A stretch of 64,000 nucleotides of DNA from CATOSD01 sp965226695 (lineage in GTDB: Bacteria > Chloroflexota > Dehalococcoidia > Lucifugimonadales > CATOSD01), in NCBI GenBank assembly GCA_965226695.1, contig OZ245405.1:2604001-2668000 (forward strand), written 5' to 3'. Shown here piece after piece: positions 34,977 to 43,268 of the stretch. The notes under the pieces were generated by a model. The model had not been told where the DNA came from and searched no databases. It saw nothing but the letters and a program-made list of their open reading frames with translations. The position numbers and the translations under genes are program-made. How positions within the stretch are numbered: position 1 is the first letter of the stretch; each line of letters begins with the position of its first letter.

Positions 34977-36252
34977 ACATGATGAAGCCGCTGCTGTCGG
35001 GGGTGTTGCAGCCCGCGAGGGCGGTCTCGGCTCGTACCGTTACCTGCCGCGCGCCTGCTGTGCCTCGGAGTTGCTGAATGCCGTCAGCGTAGTGGGCGGC
35101 GCGGTTACGTCCCGTACCGTTGTTTCCTCCGCTGGAGAGGAAGGGATGCGGCCCTTCGACCCTGATGTCTTCTGCATAGAAGTCGTGGGCCTCTCCCCAC
35201 TTGACGCCGTGCCACTGGAAGCCCTCCAGGAACTGCTGGGTGAACGTGAGATAACCGTCGTACGGGTTGAAGATGTCGACATCCGCGGGGCCCAAGCCGG
35301 AACCCTCCCACATCTTTCGTGCGAGGCTGGCGACCGCCTCCTGGTGCTCATCCAGGGTCGCCATGGTGCTCCTGCCCCTGACGTTGTTCTGTGCATGATT
35401 GAGGACGTAGACCGGCTTCTGCCTCAGGTCCCTGGCGCGTTCAGCGGTGGTGAAGATGAAGGCCACGCAGGTGTTGACCGGCCGGTCACAGTCGTAGATC
35501 AGCAGCGGCTCCTCGACCACGCGCCCGTTCAGGTATTCCTCCCGCGTTAGCTGATAAGGCTCGTGCAGAGCGTAGAAGCTCCAGGGTGTCATCAGGCCGT
35601 TTCTTCGCAGGTTCAGACAGAGGGGAGCCAGCGCGTCGTGGGACGTGCCGTACTTCTGGCAGTACTGAAGGAAGATCACCAGGTTGTTGAACATTGCGCC
35701 GCTCTGGTATCCCCACGGAATAGAGAAGGCGCTATTGCCGGGGGCCTCCTCGCTGATATTCTGTGGGTTGTTGTGCCCGTACCGACCTGAGAGGTTGACC
35801 ATCGGGTACCACACCAAGGCGGTCTCGCATAGACCGTCCCCGACCGCCTGAGCGGCCAAGCCCATCATCGGGCCGATGTAGGGAGAGTCGGACTTGAGGT
35901 ACTTTACGTTCTTGAGACCCAACTCTCTCTGTATCCACTCCGCTGAAGTGTAGGTCAGGCCGTCTTCGGTGTCGTAGGGAGGGTCGAAATAGGGGCGAGG
36001 CGCCCAGGTCTGTTCAGCACGGGTCTCAGGGCTGGTGATAAGCCCGTCGATGTCGTCCAGCGACAGGCCCGCGTCCGCTATTGCCTTGAGGCATGCCTCC
36101 TTGGTCAGGCCGCCGCAGCTCCTGTCCATGGTCACGCCGTCCCAGCGCCGGTCCATGTGGGACTGGCCCCAGCCCACCACCGCGACCTTGCCCCGGTGTT
36201 CCCAGGCTCCCATGCCTTCCTGGTCTCTCATCCAACCTGTGTCAGCAACCAT
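34957..36252 (-). CDS. Thiolase-like protein lacking the catalytic Cys
   Basis: 431 residues, SCP2-thiolase fold (VAVVGWGQS near the start; SSGGNNGTGRNRAAHYADGIQQLRG near the end). The nucleophilic cysteine expected after the N-terminal half is absent: the region reads KSDSPYIGPMMGLAAQA. Such Cys-less thiolase folds paired with a DUF35 protein act as retro-aldolases in steroid side-chain breakdown (Ltp2 with ChsH2). The adjacent gene is exactly such a DUF35 protein, so an acyl-CoA aldolase-like role is inferred. GAGGGAG is 5 nt from the ATG. Confidence 0.8.
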   Translation of the reverse strand: MVADTGWMRDQEGMGAWEHRGKVAVVGWGQSHMDRRWDGVTMDRSCGGLTKEACLKAIADAGLSLDDIDGLITSPETRAEQTWAPRPYFDPPYDTEDGLTYTSAEWIQRELGLKNVKYLKSDSPYIGPMMGLAAQAVGDGLCETALVWYPMVNLSGRYGHNNPQNISEEAPGNSAFSIPWGYQSGAMFNNLVIFLQYCQKYGTSHDALAPLCLNLRRNGLMTPWSFYALHEPYQLTREEYLNGRVVEEPLLIYDCDRPVNTCVAFIFTTAERARDLRQKPVYVLNHAQNNVRGRSTMATLDEHQEAVASLARKMWEGSGLGPADVDIFNPYDGYLTFTQQFLEGFQWHGVKWGEAHDFYAEDIRVEGPHPFLSSGGNNGTGRNRAAHYADGIQQLRGTAGARQVTVRAETALAGCNTPDSSGFIMFSKYPS

Positions 36253-36300
36253 ATCGGCTCCCTCATACCTAATCGACCGAGTCCTTACGATTCAGGTGGG

Positions 36301-36729
36301 CTAAGTGACCACCCTCCACTCGTGGACCAGCTGGCCGGTGCTCGTATCTTCGAAGATCAGCTCCACCTGTGCTCCGACTGGGACCTCACCTGGCGGTGTG
36401 CCCGGAAGGTTTGACAGGAAGTTGATGCCCGGGTCCTCGTCCAGGGTAATCACCGCGAAGTTGATGGGCTGCGCGGACTGGAACCCCCTGATGCGGGAGT
36501 CGCGTATCACCATGTACACGTCGATGTGTCCTTTTCCCTCCACGTCTCTCCACTCGAAAGTACCAGCCGACCCACACGTATTGCACTGGGGGGCGGGCGG
36601 ATATTGCAATCTCTCGCAGTAGGTGCAATTCTGCAGGACCAGCCGCCGCTCGTTACAAGCGTCCCAGAAGGGCTTTGTCAGTCCATTTGGGACAGGTGCA
36701 GGTCTCTCCAGGCCTGGAATCGTTGACAT
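36301..36729 (-). CDS. DUF35 Zn-ribbon/OB-fold protein
   Basis: 142 residues from ATG 36729 with AGGAGA 8 nt upstream. Zinc ribbon NCTYCERLQ...CNTCG (four Cys, about residues 36-54) then an OB-fold ending EWRVVT. DUF35 proteins bind the CoA part of substrates for thiolase-like partners. It lies 48 bp before the thiolase-like gene in the same direction and probably forms a complex with it. Confidence 0.9.
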   Translation of the reverse strand: MSTIPGLERPAPVPNGLTKPFWDACNERRLVLQNCTYCERLQYPPAPQCNTCGSAGTFEWRDVEGKGHIDVYMVIRDSRIRGFQSAQPINFAVITLDEDPGINFLSNLPGTPPGEVPVGAQVELIFEDTSTGQLVHEWRVVT

Positions 36730-37272
36730 GGTACTTATCTCCTGTGGATTCCTGGTAGCCGCGTGATGTCGTTGCAGCCCCCACCCACCGAGGGCTCGGC
36801 CCGGACACGGCCGACGTCCTCCTGGGTCAGCGGCGCACTCCGCGAAGATCGCCCAGATTTCGGCACCCAGGTCTTCGTCATTTGCCTGGCGAGCCTTGGG
36901 GGTGGAGAAGCGGCTGTCGGGCAATTCCCGCGGCATTGTACCACGTAGCGGCGCGAGCGTGTCCAGCGGACAACCGAGTGGCAGTGGCCACTCATATGGA
37001 TTGACGCGCAGGTCTCGCACTTAGACTGGTACGGAATCTGGGACTGGTTCAGCTACCCAGGAATTGACATCACCCTTGGACTAGTTCTCGGGGGCAGGTC
37101 ATAGAGGAGTCAGCTGATTCCGTTTGACGTTCGCCACGGCGCCTTCCTTTGTGTACCTTTCGATGTGTACCTTTGGCGAGACTGTTAGGTACACATCGGG
37201 GCGCGCCAAGCTACAACTAGACTTTACTCGTAGCTAGAAAACGGGGAAATCAAAGGTATTCAAGTAGAGGTG
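36730..37272. other. Intergenic region with 12-bp inverted repeat
   Basis: 543 bp without a credible gene. It holds a perfect inverted repeat CGATGTGTACCT (37161-37172) / AGGTACACATCG (37187-37198), preceded by a further TGTGTACCTTT direct copy at 37150-37160. The stretch 37205-37265 is AT-richer than its surroundings. The repeat could be an operator of the DUF35 operon or relate to the 3' side of tRNA-Sec. Confidence 0.5.
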
Positions 37273-37370
37273 TGGCGGGAGCGAGAGGGAGTCGAACCCA
37301 CCGTCCCGACCGCAGGGCCGGGACCAACGGATTTGAAGTCCGCGAAACCCACCAGGGCCCATTCGCTCCC
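37273..37370 (-). tRNA. selC: tRNA-Sec (anticodon TCA)
   Basis: 98 nt with encoded CCA. It has an 8-bp acceptor stem GGGAGCGA/TCGCTCCC as in tRNA-Sec, discriminator G, and anticodon arm GCGGA-CTTCAAA-TCCGT giving TCA. The extra arm has an 8-bp stem TCCCGGCC/GGTCGGGA with loop CTGC. T-loop is TTCGACT; the T-stem has one T-T mismatch. The loop CTTCAAA and TTCGACT match E. coli selC. It delivers selenocysteine at UGA. selA, selB and selD are not in the window. It lies 68 bp after trxA on the same strand. Confidence 0.95.
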
Positions 37371-37438
37371 CCGGGTATGCGCCGCTGCGCTCGCCGCGCG
37401 GCGAGCGAGCCTTCCGGCTGGCGGCGACGCGTGCGGGG

Positions 37439-37765
37439 CTACGCCAGCGACTCTTCCAGCTTGCCCTTGAGCACAGACTTGGGTACCGCCCCGACCACCT
37501 GGTTTACGGGACTGCCGCCTTTGAAAATCAGCAACGTTGGGATTCCCCGGACGCCGTAGTTCATGGCGGTCTGGGGATTGCTGTCGACGTCGAGCTTGGC
37601 GAACTTCACCCGGCCGTCGTACTCCTCGGCCAGGTCTTCGACGATGGGCGCGATCATCTTGCAAGGCGCGCACCAGTCGGCCCAGAAGTCCACCAGCACG
37701 GGAATGTCCGCCTGCAGCACGTCGGACTCGAACGTGGCGTCGGTTACGTCCACGGGATGCGTCAT
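37439..37765 (-). CDS. trxA: Thioredoxin
   Basis: 108 residues, standard length. Redox motif WCAPC (about residues 31-35; WCGPC is commoner), cis-Pro in GIPTLLIF. Reduces disulfides in the cytoplasm using thioredoxin reductase (not in window). TTGGAGGAACTCT precedes the ATG. It lies between tRNA-Sec and the lipoprotein/cysteine desulfurase pair on the same strand. Confidence 0.96.
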   Translation of the reverse strand: MTHPVDVTDATFESDVLQADIPVLVDFWADWCAPCKMIAPIVEDLAEEYDGRVKFAKLDVDSNPQTAMNYGVRGIPTLLIFKGGSPVNQVVGAVPKSVLKGKLEESLA

Positions 37766-37886
37766 AGAGTTCCTCCAATGTTTCGGACTAGGCAGGTGGC
37801 AATCCGATCCGGCCCGGTTTCGCCGTCCGTTCTCAAGCTAATATATCACGCGGCCCGCGGCGTGAAAACAAGGCGTCGGCGCGGCC

Positions 37887-38471
37887 CTATCTGCGATAGT
37901 CGATGTAGTCGACCAGGATGTCGTCCACTTCGTTCCACCAGAGAGTGCCCAGCGTCATTCCCTGGGGGACGTCAAACACCATCCAGCCGCTCACCTGCGT
38001 ATCGCGCGCAAGCTCGATCTTGCCCCACAGGAACGGGACGTACACGTTCGAGTCGGTGCTGGCGGCATCCACCACCTCGGCCGCTATTACCGGATCGATT
38101 GCCTCGACGCGGCGGGAGCGCCTGTCTCCAATCTCCGCGGCGGCCTCGTCCACAAGCAGCGGAACGACGGTCGTGGTCCTGTTTACGATAGTCACCTTGG
38201 CAACGGCGATGCGACGGTTCGAGGCGACGGGGCGGATCACGCGGTGCCGACCGTCGGTGCCGGTGTAGGCCACCTTCTCCACGACTTCGGGAATGGTAGA
38301 GTGGATCTCCAGGCTACGGCCCCGCTTGGCGACAAGGCCCGAGTCCTCCCCACCGCATCCCGCCGCCGCCAACAGCAGCGCGGAGGCGACAAGCGCCAAC
38401 AGGGCGACTTTCAAGAACGAGCCCGGCGCTCCGGCCAGCGACAGATGTCGTGCGTGCATTCGCAGGTTCAT
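37887..38471 (-). CDS. Putative lipoprotein of unknown function
   Basis: 194 residues from ATG 38471, which overlaps the cysteine desulfurase stop (ATGA). Signal peptide FLKVALLALVASALLLAAAGC with lipobox AAGC (Cys near residue 37), then a soluble beta-rich domain (VAKVTIVNRTTTVVPLLVD). No family recognised. The overlap implies co-translation with the desulfurase. 122 bp separate it from trxA. Confidence 0.78.
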   Translation of the reverse strand: MNLRMHARHLSLAGAPGSFLKVALLALVASALLLAAAGCGGEDSGLVAKRGRSLEIHSTIPEVVEKVAYTGTDGRHRVIRPVASNRRIAVAKVTIVNRTTTVVPLLVDEAAAEIGDRRSRRVEAIDPVIAAEVVDAASTDSNVYVPFLWGKIELARDTQVSGWMVFDVPQGMTLGTLWWNEVDDILVDYIDYRR

Positions 38472-39661
38472 TCCACCGCGGAAAGTGAGGGCATGTTTCT
38501 GAGCTTTTCGACCATGCCCGGCAGCACCGAGAGCACGTAATCGACATCCTCCTCCGTGTTGTCTCGCCCCAGCGTAAAGCGCAGGCTCCCCTGCGCCAGC
38601 GTCGCGGAGCGACCGATGGCCACGAGGACGTGGGAAGGCTCGAGGCTGGCCGACGAGCACGCGCTGCCGCTGGAGGCGTAGACGCCGGAAAAGTCGAGGC
38701 TGAGCAGGATAGGCTCTCCCTCGACGCCCTCGAACGATACGTTCAGGTTGTTGGGCAGCCTGAGAGTCGGGTGGCCGTTTAGGTGCGCGCCCGGCACGGA
38801 GTCGAATATGCCGTGGGCCAGCCTGTTCCGAAGCGCCTCGCAGTGCGCCGACGCAGACTGCCGCTCCCCATTGGCGAACCTGAACGCTTCGGCGAATCCC
38901 ACGATGAGGGGCACGTTTTCCGTTCCAGAGCGGCGCTGCCTCTCCTGGCCGCCGCCCTGCTGCTGCGGCTCGAAGGGCGTACCGCGCTTGATGTAGAGCG
39001 CGCCGACGCCCTTGGGGCCGTAGAACTTGTGGCCCGACAGGCTGAGCATGTCCACGCCGAGCGCCTTGACGTTCAGGTCGAGAAACCCGGCGGCCTGCAC
39101 GGCGTCGGTGTGCATGACGATTGTGCGGCCCCTGCGTGCAGCCTCGTCCTTCACTATGCGCGCGATCTCGGCTACCGGCTCGATGGTGCCGATCTCGTTG
39201 TTGGCGAGCATCACGCTCACCACGGTCGTGTCGTCGGTGATCGCGTCGGCAACGTCGTCTGGGTCGACGAGGCCATAAGAGTCCGTCGGCAGGTAGGTCA
39301 CGTCGAAGCCGAACTGCTCCAGATGGTGGCAGGTATGCAGCACGGCGTGGTGTTCTATGCTGGTGGTGATGATGTGGTTGCCGAGCCGGCGCAGGGCAAA
39401 GGCCGCGCCCTTTATAGCGGTGTTATCGGACTCCGTGCCCCCGCTGGTGAACACGATCTCGCCTGTACGGGCGCCCAGGCCCCTGGCGACGATTTCGCGG
39501 GCGTCGTCCATCGCCATTCGCGCCTGCTGCGCGAGCGTGTAGATGCTCGACGGGTTGCCGAAGTTGGCCCCGAAATAGGGGAGCATGGCCTCCAGCACCT
39601 CCCGGCGGATCGGGGTCGTCGCCGAGTGGTCCAGATAAATGGCCTTTTCGCCTGGCGTCAT
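38468..39661 (-). CDS. Cysteine desulfurase (NifS/IscS type)
   Basis: 397 residues, PLP enzyme that takes sulfur from cysteine for Fe-S clusters or thiolation. YLDHSATTP near the start, HTDAVQAAG, PLP-lysine in SLSGHKFYGPKG and the long C-terminal loop SSGSACSS with the nucleophilic Cys, as in IscS/NifS. Many such enzymes also act as selenocysteine lyases, so a role in selenium supply is conceivable given tRNA-Sec nearby; that is inference only. Confidence 0.93.
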   Translation of the reverse strand: MTPGEKAIYLDHSATTPIRREVLEAMLPYFGANFGNPSSIYTLAQQARMAMDDAREIVARGLGARTGEIVFTSGGTESDNTAIKGAAFALRRLGNHIITTSIEHHAVLHTCHHLEQFGFDVTYLPTDSYGLVDPDDVADAITDDTTVVSVMLANNEIGTIEPVAEIARIVKDEAARRGRTIVMHTDAVQAAGFLDLNVKALGVDMLSLSGHKFYGPKGVGALYIKRGTPFEPQQQGGGQERQRRSGTENVPLIVGFAEAFRFANGERQSASAHCEALRNRLAHGIFDSVPGAHLNGHPTLRLPNNLNVSFEGVEGEPILLSLDFSGVYASSGSACSSASLEPSHVLVAIGRSATLAQGSLRFTLGRDNTEEDVDYVLSVLPGMVEKLRNMPSLSAVE

Positions 39662-39819
39662 CCGTTTGCCTCTATCGCGCCGGCGCCTGTGCCTCGCCGA
39701 ACGCCACAGAGTATTTTAGCACGTGCGGGGGGCGGTGTCTTGTGTTCGGCGGGAGCGGCAGCTGCATCTTTTTGGGAAGGCTCCTGTCGGCATCGGTCAT
39801 GCTGAGGCGAGGTTTGGTC

Positions 39820-39849
39820 TTGAACGTCGCGTGGCGCGTAGTATACAAT
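39820..39849 (+). promoter_or_regulatory. Predicted promoter of the ABC/GldG operon
   Basis: TTGAAC, 18 bp, TACAAT, about 80 bp upstream of the ABC ATPase start in the divergent gap with the desulfurase gene. Confidence 0.6.
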
Positions 39850-39927
39850 TACATGATGTGAGCGCCGCATATTGGCGGCAACCGAGCTTGAAGGGCGCGC
39901 CGATTGGCGCGCTTTCAGGGCTAGAGA

Positions 39928-40884
39928 ATGATAGATATAGACAACGTATCCAAGTATTACGGCGACTTCCCGGCCATTCAGGACATCTCGTTCCGAGTAG
40001 AAAAGGGCGAGGTGCTGGGGTTTCTGGGACCCAACGGGGCAGGGAAGTCAACGACGATGAAGATCATCACCGGCTTCCTGCCGCCCTCGTCCGGGCGTGT
40101 TACGGTTGCCGACTACGACGTGGTCACCCAGTCGGTCGAGGCGCGCCGCCACATAGGCTACCTGCCCGAGACTGTTCCGCTCTACACCGAAATGTCGGTG
40201 CGGGACTACCTGGGCTACATGGGCCGGCTGCGTGGCATGTCGGCGGCCTACGTGCGAAAGCGCACAGACGACGTCGTGTCCATCTGCCGACTGGAGGACT
40301 ACCGCGACTCGCTGATCGGGAAGCTGTCCAAGGGCTTTCGCCAGCGCGTGGGAATCGCGCAGGCCATACTGCACGAGCCGGACGTCCTGGTGATGGACGA
40401 GCCAACCATCGGAATCGACCCGGTGCAGGTAGTGGAGACGCGCCAGCTGATCAGGGACTTGGGCGGTGAACACACACTAATCATCAGCACCCACATTCTG
40501 CCCGAGGTAAGCATGATCTGCGAGCGCGTGATCATCATCCACGAGGGGCAGATAGTGGCCGTGGACAAGCCCGAGAATCTCAGCGCGCGGCTGAGCGGCA
40601 CGGAGCACGTGGAGGTGGACGCCAAGGGGCCGCGCCGCGCGGTGATCCAGGCCCTGCAGGGCGTGGAAGGCGTGCGGGAGGTCGAACAGACCGATTCCCT
40701 GGGCGAGGGCCTGTTCAGCTATTCCATCGTCGCCAACCCCGAGAACCGCGTCCCCGCGAGGCTGGCCGAGGCGGTCGTCGGCGGCGGCTGGGAGCTGGTG
40801 CGTCTGCAGTCCATCGGCATGACCCTGGAAGAGATTTTTCTTCGGCTGACAACCGTCGAAGAGCAAGGGGAGACACCGGCTTGA
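39928..40884 (+). CDS. ABC transporter ATPase, GldA-like
   Basis: 318 residues. Walker A GPNGAGKST at about 36-44, signature LSKGFRQRVGIAQ (LSxGxxQR form), Walker B VLVMDEPTIGIDP, and a C-terminal extension with a beta-alpha regulatory region. Belongs to the CcmA/GldA branch that powers ABC-2 exporters. First gene of a four-gene operon, overlapping the permease by TTGA. Substrate of the complex is unknown outside gliding bacteria. Confidence 0.93.
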   Translation: MIDIDNVSKYYGDFPAIQDISFRVEKGEVLGFLGPNGAGKSTTMKIITGFLPPSSGRVTVADYDVVTQSVEARRHIGYLPETVPLYTEMSVRDYLGYMGRLRGMSAAYVRKRTDDVVSICRLEDYRDSLIGKLSKGFRQRVGIAQAILHEPDVLVMDEPTIGIDPVQVVETRQLIRDLGGEHTLIISTHILPEVSMICERVIIIHEGQIVAVDKPENLSARLSGTEHVEVDAKGPRRAVIQALQGVEGVREVEQTDSLGEGLFSYSIVANPENRVPARLAEAVVGGGWELVRLQSIGMTLEEIFLRLTTVEEQGETPA

Positions 40885-41594
40885 GGAACACGCAGACCAT
40901 AGCTTGGAAGGAGCTCAAGCTATATTTTTCGACCCCAACGGCCTACATAGTCGGCGCCATGTTTCTCGCCCTGACCGGAGTCTTCTTCGTCGACGGAGTC
41001 ACACTGCCGTTTGCTGAGGCCAGCATCCGCAACCTGGTGCTGCGCTCCAGCTTCCTGCTGCTGTTCCTGTCGCCGCTGCTTACGATGCGGTTGCTTGCGG
41101 AGGAGCAGAAACTGGGAACGCTGGAGCTGCTGCTCACGGCGCCGGTCCGCGACTGGGAAGTGGTGATAGGCAAGTACATCGCCAGCTTCCTCATACTGGT
41201 GGTGACGGTGGCGCTCACCTTTTATTACGCGGTGCTGTTGTACTGGTTCGGCTCCCCCGATACGGGACCGATGGTTAGCGCCTACATCGGACTGGTGCTG
41301 TACGGCGCCGCCGCCCTGGCCGTGGGGCTGATGGCCTCGTCGCTGTCTTCCAACCAGATAGTCTCGGCGGTGGTCGGAATCGCAATTCTGCTAATTCTCT
41401 CCTTCGTCGACCAGATTGGCGACGTCGTCACCGGCGCCGCATCCGAAGTGCTGATCGGGTTGTCCATGAACGCCCACTTCGTCGACTTCACGCGGGGCGT
41501 GATCGACACCAGCCACGTCGTCTACTTCGTCAGCATCGCGGCGGTATTCCTATTCCTGACTGTGCGCTCAATCGAGACGCGAAGGTGGCGCTAA
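40881..41594 (+). CDS. ABC-2 type permease, GldF-like
   Basis: 237 residues from TTG, which overlaps the ATPase stop; AAGGGG is about 10 nt upstream. Six predicted helices, with the motif SPLLTMRLLAEEQKLGTLELLLTAPV between helices 2 and 3 characteristic of ABC-2 permeases of the GldF/NosY type. Works with the ATPase upstream. Confidence 0.9.
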   Translation: MRNTQTIAWKELKLYFSTPTAYIVGAMFLALTGVFFVDGVTLPFAEASIRNLVLRSSFLLLFLSPLLTMRLLAEEQKLGTLELLLTAPVRDWEVVIGKYIASFLILVVTVALTFYYAVLLYWFGSPDTGPMVSAYIGLVLYGAAALAVGLMASSLSSNQIVSAVVGIAILLILSFVDQIGDVVTGAASEVLIGLSMNAHFVDFTRGVIDTSHVVYFVSIAAVFLFLTVRSIETRRWR

Positions 41595-41596
41595 AG

Positions 41597-43255
41597 ATGC
41601 GAGGAATTACGAGTCGGGCGGACTCTAGCCGCGAAGTTTTCCTCTCCACCATAAAGTCCGTGGGGTTCTGGAGCGCAGTAATCGCCATAGTCGGCGCGAT
41701 ATCTATACTCGGCGGAGGCGTGCTCTACCTCACCGTCGCCGAGCTCGAGAATTTCGCCGTGAGCGTACTGCTCATCGGCCTCGCGCTGCTGCTTCTCGCG
41801 CTCGTGCTTTCGCCGCGGTCGGCGGCGATGTTCCTGGTCGGACGTCGGGGCAGGTACGGCTCAAACGTTTTGATCATGACGCTGGCTTTCTTCGTCATCG
41901 CCGTGCTGGTCAACTTCCTGCTCTTCCGCAACCCAACGCGCCTGGACACGACCGCGACGCAGGTGTTCACGCTGGCGCCGCAGTCGATAAAGGTCCTGGA
42001 AGAACTTGATACCACGGTAAGGGCTAACGCCTTTTTCACGCCCTCCAGCGCGTCCACGGCGGCGGCACAGCAGCAGGCCGAGGACCTGCTCAACGAGTTT
42101 GAACGGCACAGCGGCAACTTCGTCTATCGTTTCATCGACCCGGAGGTCAGGCGCACGCTCGCCGAACAGTACAACGTCACCAGCTATCCCGCGGTGGTGT
42201 TCGAAGACGTTAACCGCGGCGTTCAGGAACACGTCACCACCCTCACCGAGCAGGGCTTCGTCACCGGCATACTGGTAGCGACGGGGGTGGAACAGAAGGT
42301 TGTCTACTACCTGACGGGCCACCAGGAGGCCGCCATAACCAGGGATCCCGGCAGCGATCAGATCGCCGAGACAGGCTTTGACTTTGCAATCCAGGGTATG
42401 CAACGCGACAACTACGTGGTGCTCCCTCTTAACCTGACTCAGTTCGGGGCGGTCCCCGATAACGCGGCCGTGCTGGTCATCGCGGGGCCGAGGCAGGACA
42501 TGAGCGAGGACGAGGCGCTGGCGCTGACGGAGTACATCCTTGGCGGGGGCCGCGTGGTCGCACTATTCGACCCGGCGACGCCAGACTCCTACCTCCATCT
42601 GCTTGGCCTGTGGGGCTTGACCCTTGGCAACCACAGTGTGGCGGACGTGGTGAGTAACGTTGCGGGCCAGGAGCTCACGCCGCTGGCGCAACGGGCGAAC
42701 AGCCAGTACGTGCCTGAAAGCGTAGCCGACATCGCCATCACCGACCAGATAGACGTGACCTTCTTCCCTGGCGTGACATCCATCAACGTGGCTATCGACC
42801 CCGCCGACTTTCCTCCCCACGTGCGGGTGGTTCCGCTCGTGATCTCGACGCCGGTGAGCTGGCTGGAGACCAACCCCGAAGAGGTGCGTTTCGATCCGGA
42901 CCAGGACCTGCGGGGCCCGTTCAACCTCGCGGCCGTCATCACGGGCAGAGGAACCGTAGCCCTGGACCCGCAGGAGGCGTTTGGCTACCCGGATCTGAAA
43001 CTGGTTGTGTTCGGCGACTCGGACTTCGCGCGCAACAAGTACTTTTTCAGCAGCGACAATGCGGACCTGCTGCTCAATTCCGTGAACTGGCTGGCCGAGG
43101 ACTACGACCTGATCTCGATTCGACCCAAGCTGTTCCCCCTCAGACAGCTGGTTCTCAACACGCGCGAGCGTGAGTTCGTGAAGTGGTCGAGCTGGTTCCT
43201 GCCCCCGGCAATTATGCTTCTCGCGGGCAGCTACGTGTGGTGGAGAAGGCGCTGA
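41597..43255 (+). CDS. GldG-like auxiliary ABC component
   Basis: 552 residues. Three helices near the N-terminus (about residues 18-120), a large extracytoplasmic ABC-transporter-auxiliary domain (LNEFERHSGNFVYRFIDPEVRR; YYLTGHQE; VLVIAGPRQDMSEDEALAL), and a final membrane helix before WWRRR. I prefer the ATG at 41597, preceded by AGGTGG at 8 nt, over the GTG at 41585 that would overlap the permease stop. Fits the GldF-GldG type complex. Confidence 0.88.
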   Translation: MRGITSRADSSREVFLSTIKSVGFWSAVIAIVGAISILGGGVLYLTVAELENFAVSVLLIGLALLLLALVLSPRSAAMFLVGRRGRYGSNVLIMTLAFFVIAVLVNFLLFRNPTRLDTTATQVFTLAPQSIKVLEELDTTVRANAFFTPSSASTAAAQQQAEDLLNEFERHSGNFVYRFIDPEVRRTLAEQYNVTSYPAVVFEDVNRGVQEHVTTLTEQGFVTGILVATGVEQKVVYYLTGHQEAAITRDPGSDQIAETGFDFAIQGMQRDNYVVLPLNLTQFGAVPDNAAVLVIAGPRQDMSEDEALALTEYILGGGRVVALFDPATPDSYLHLLGLWGLTLGNHSVADVVSNVAGQELTPLAQRANSQYVPESVADIAITDQIDVTFFPGVTSINVAIDPADFPPHVRVVPLVISTPVSWLETNPEEVRFDPDQDLRGPFNLAAVITGRGTVALDPQEAFGYPDLKLVVFGDSDFARNKYFFSSDNADLLLNSVNWLAEDYDLISIRPKLFPLRQLVLNTREREFVKWSSWFLPPAIMLLAGSYVWWRRR

Positions 43256-43268
43256 CGCGGCGGCACCG

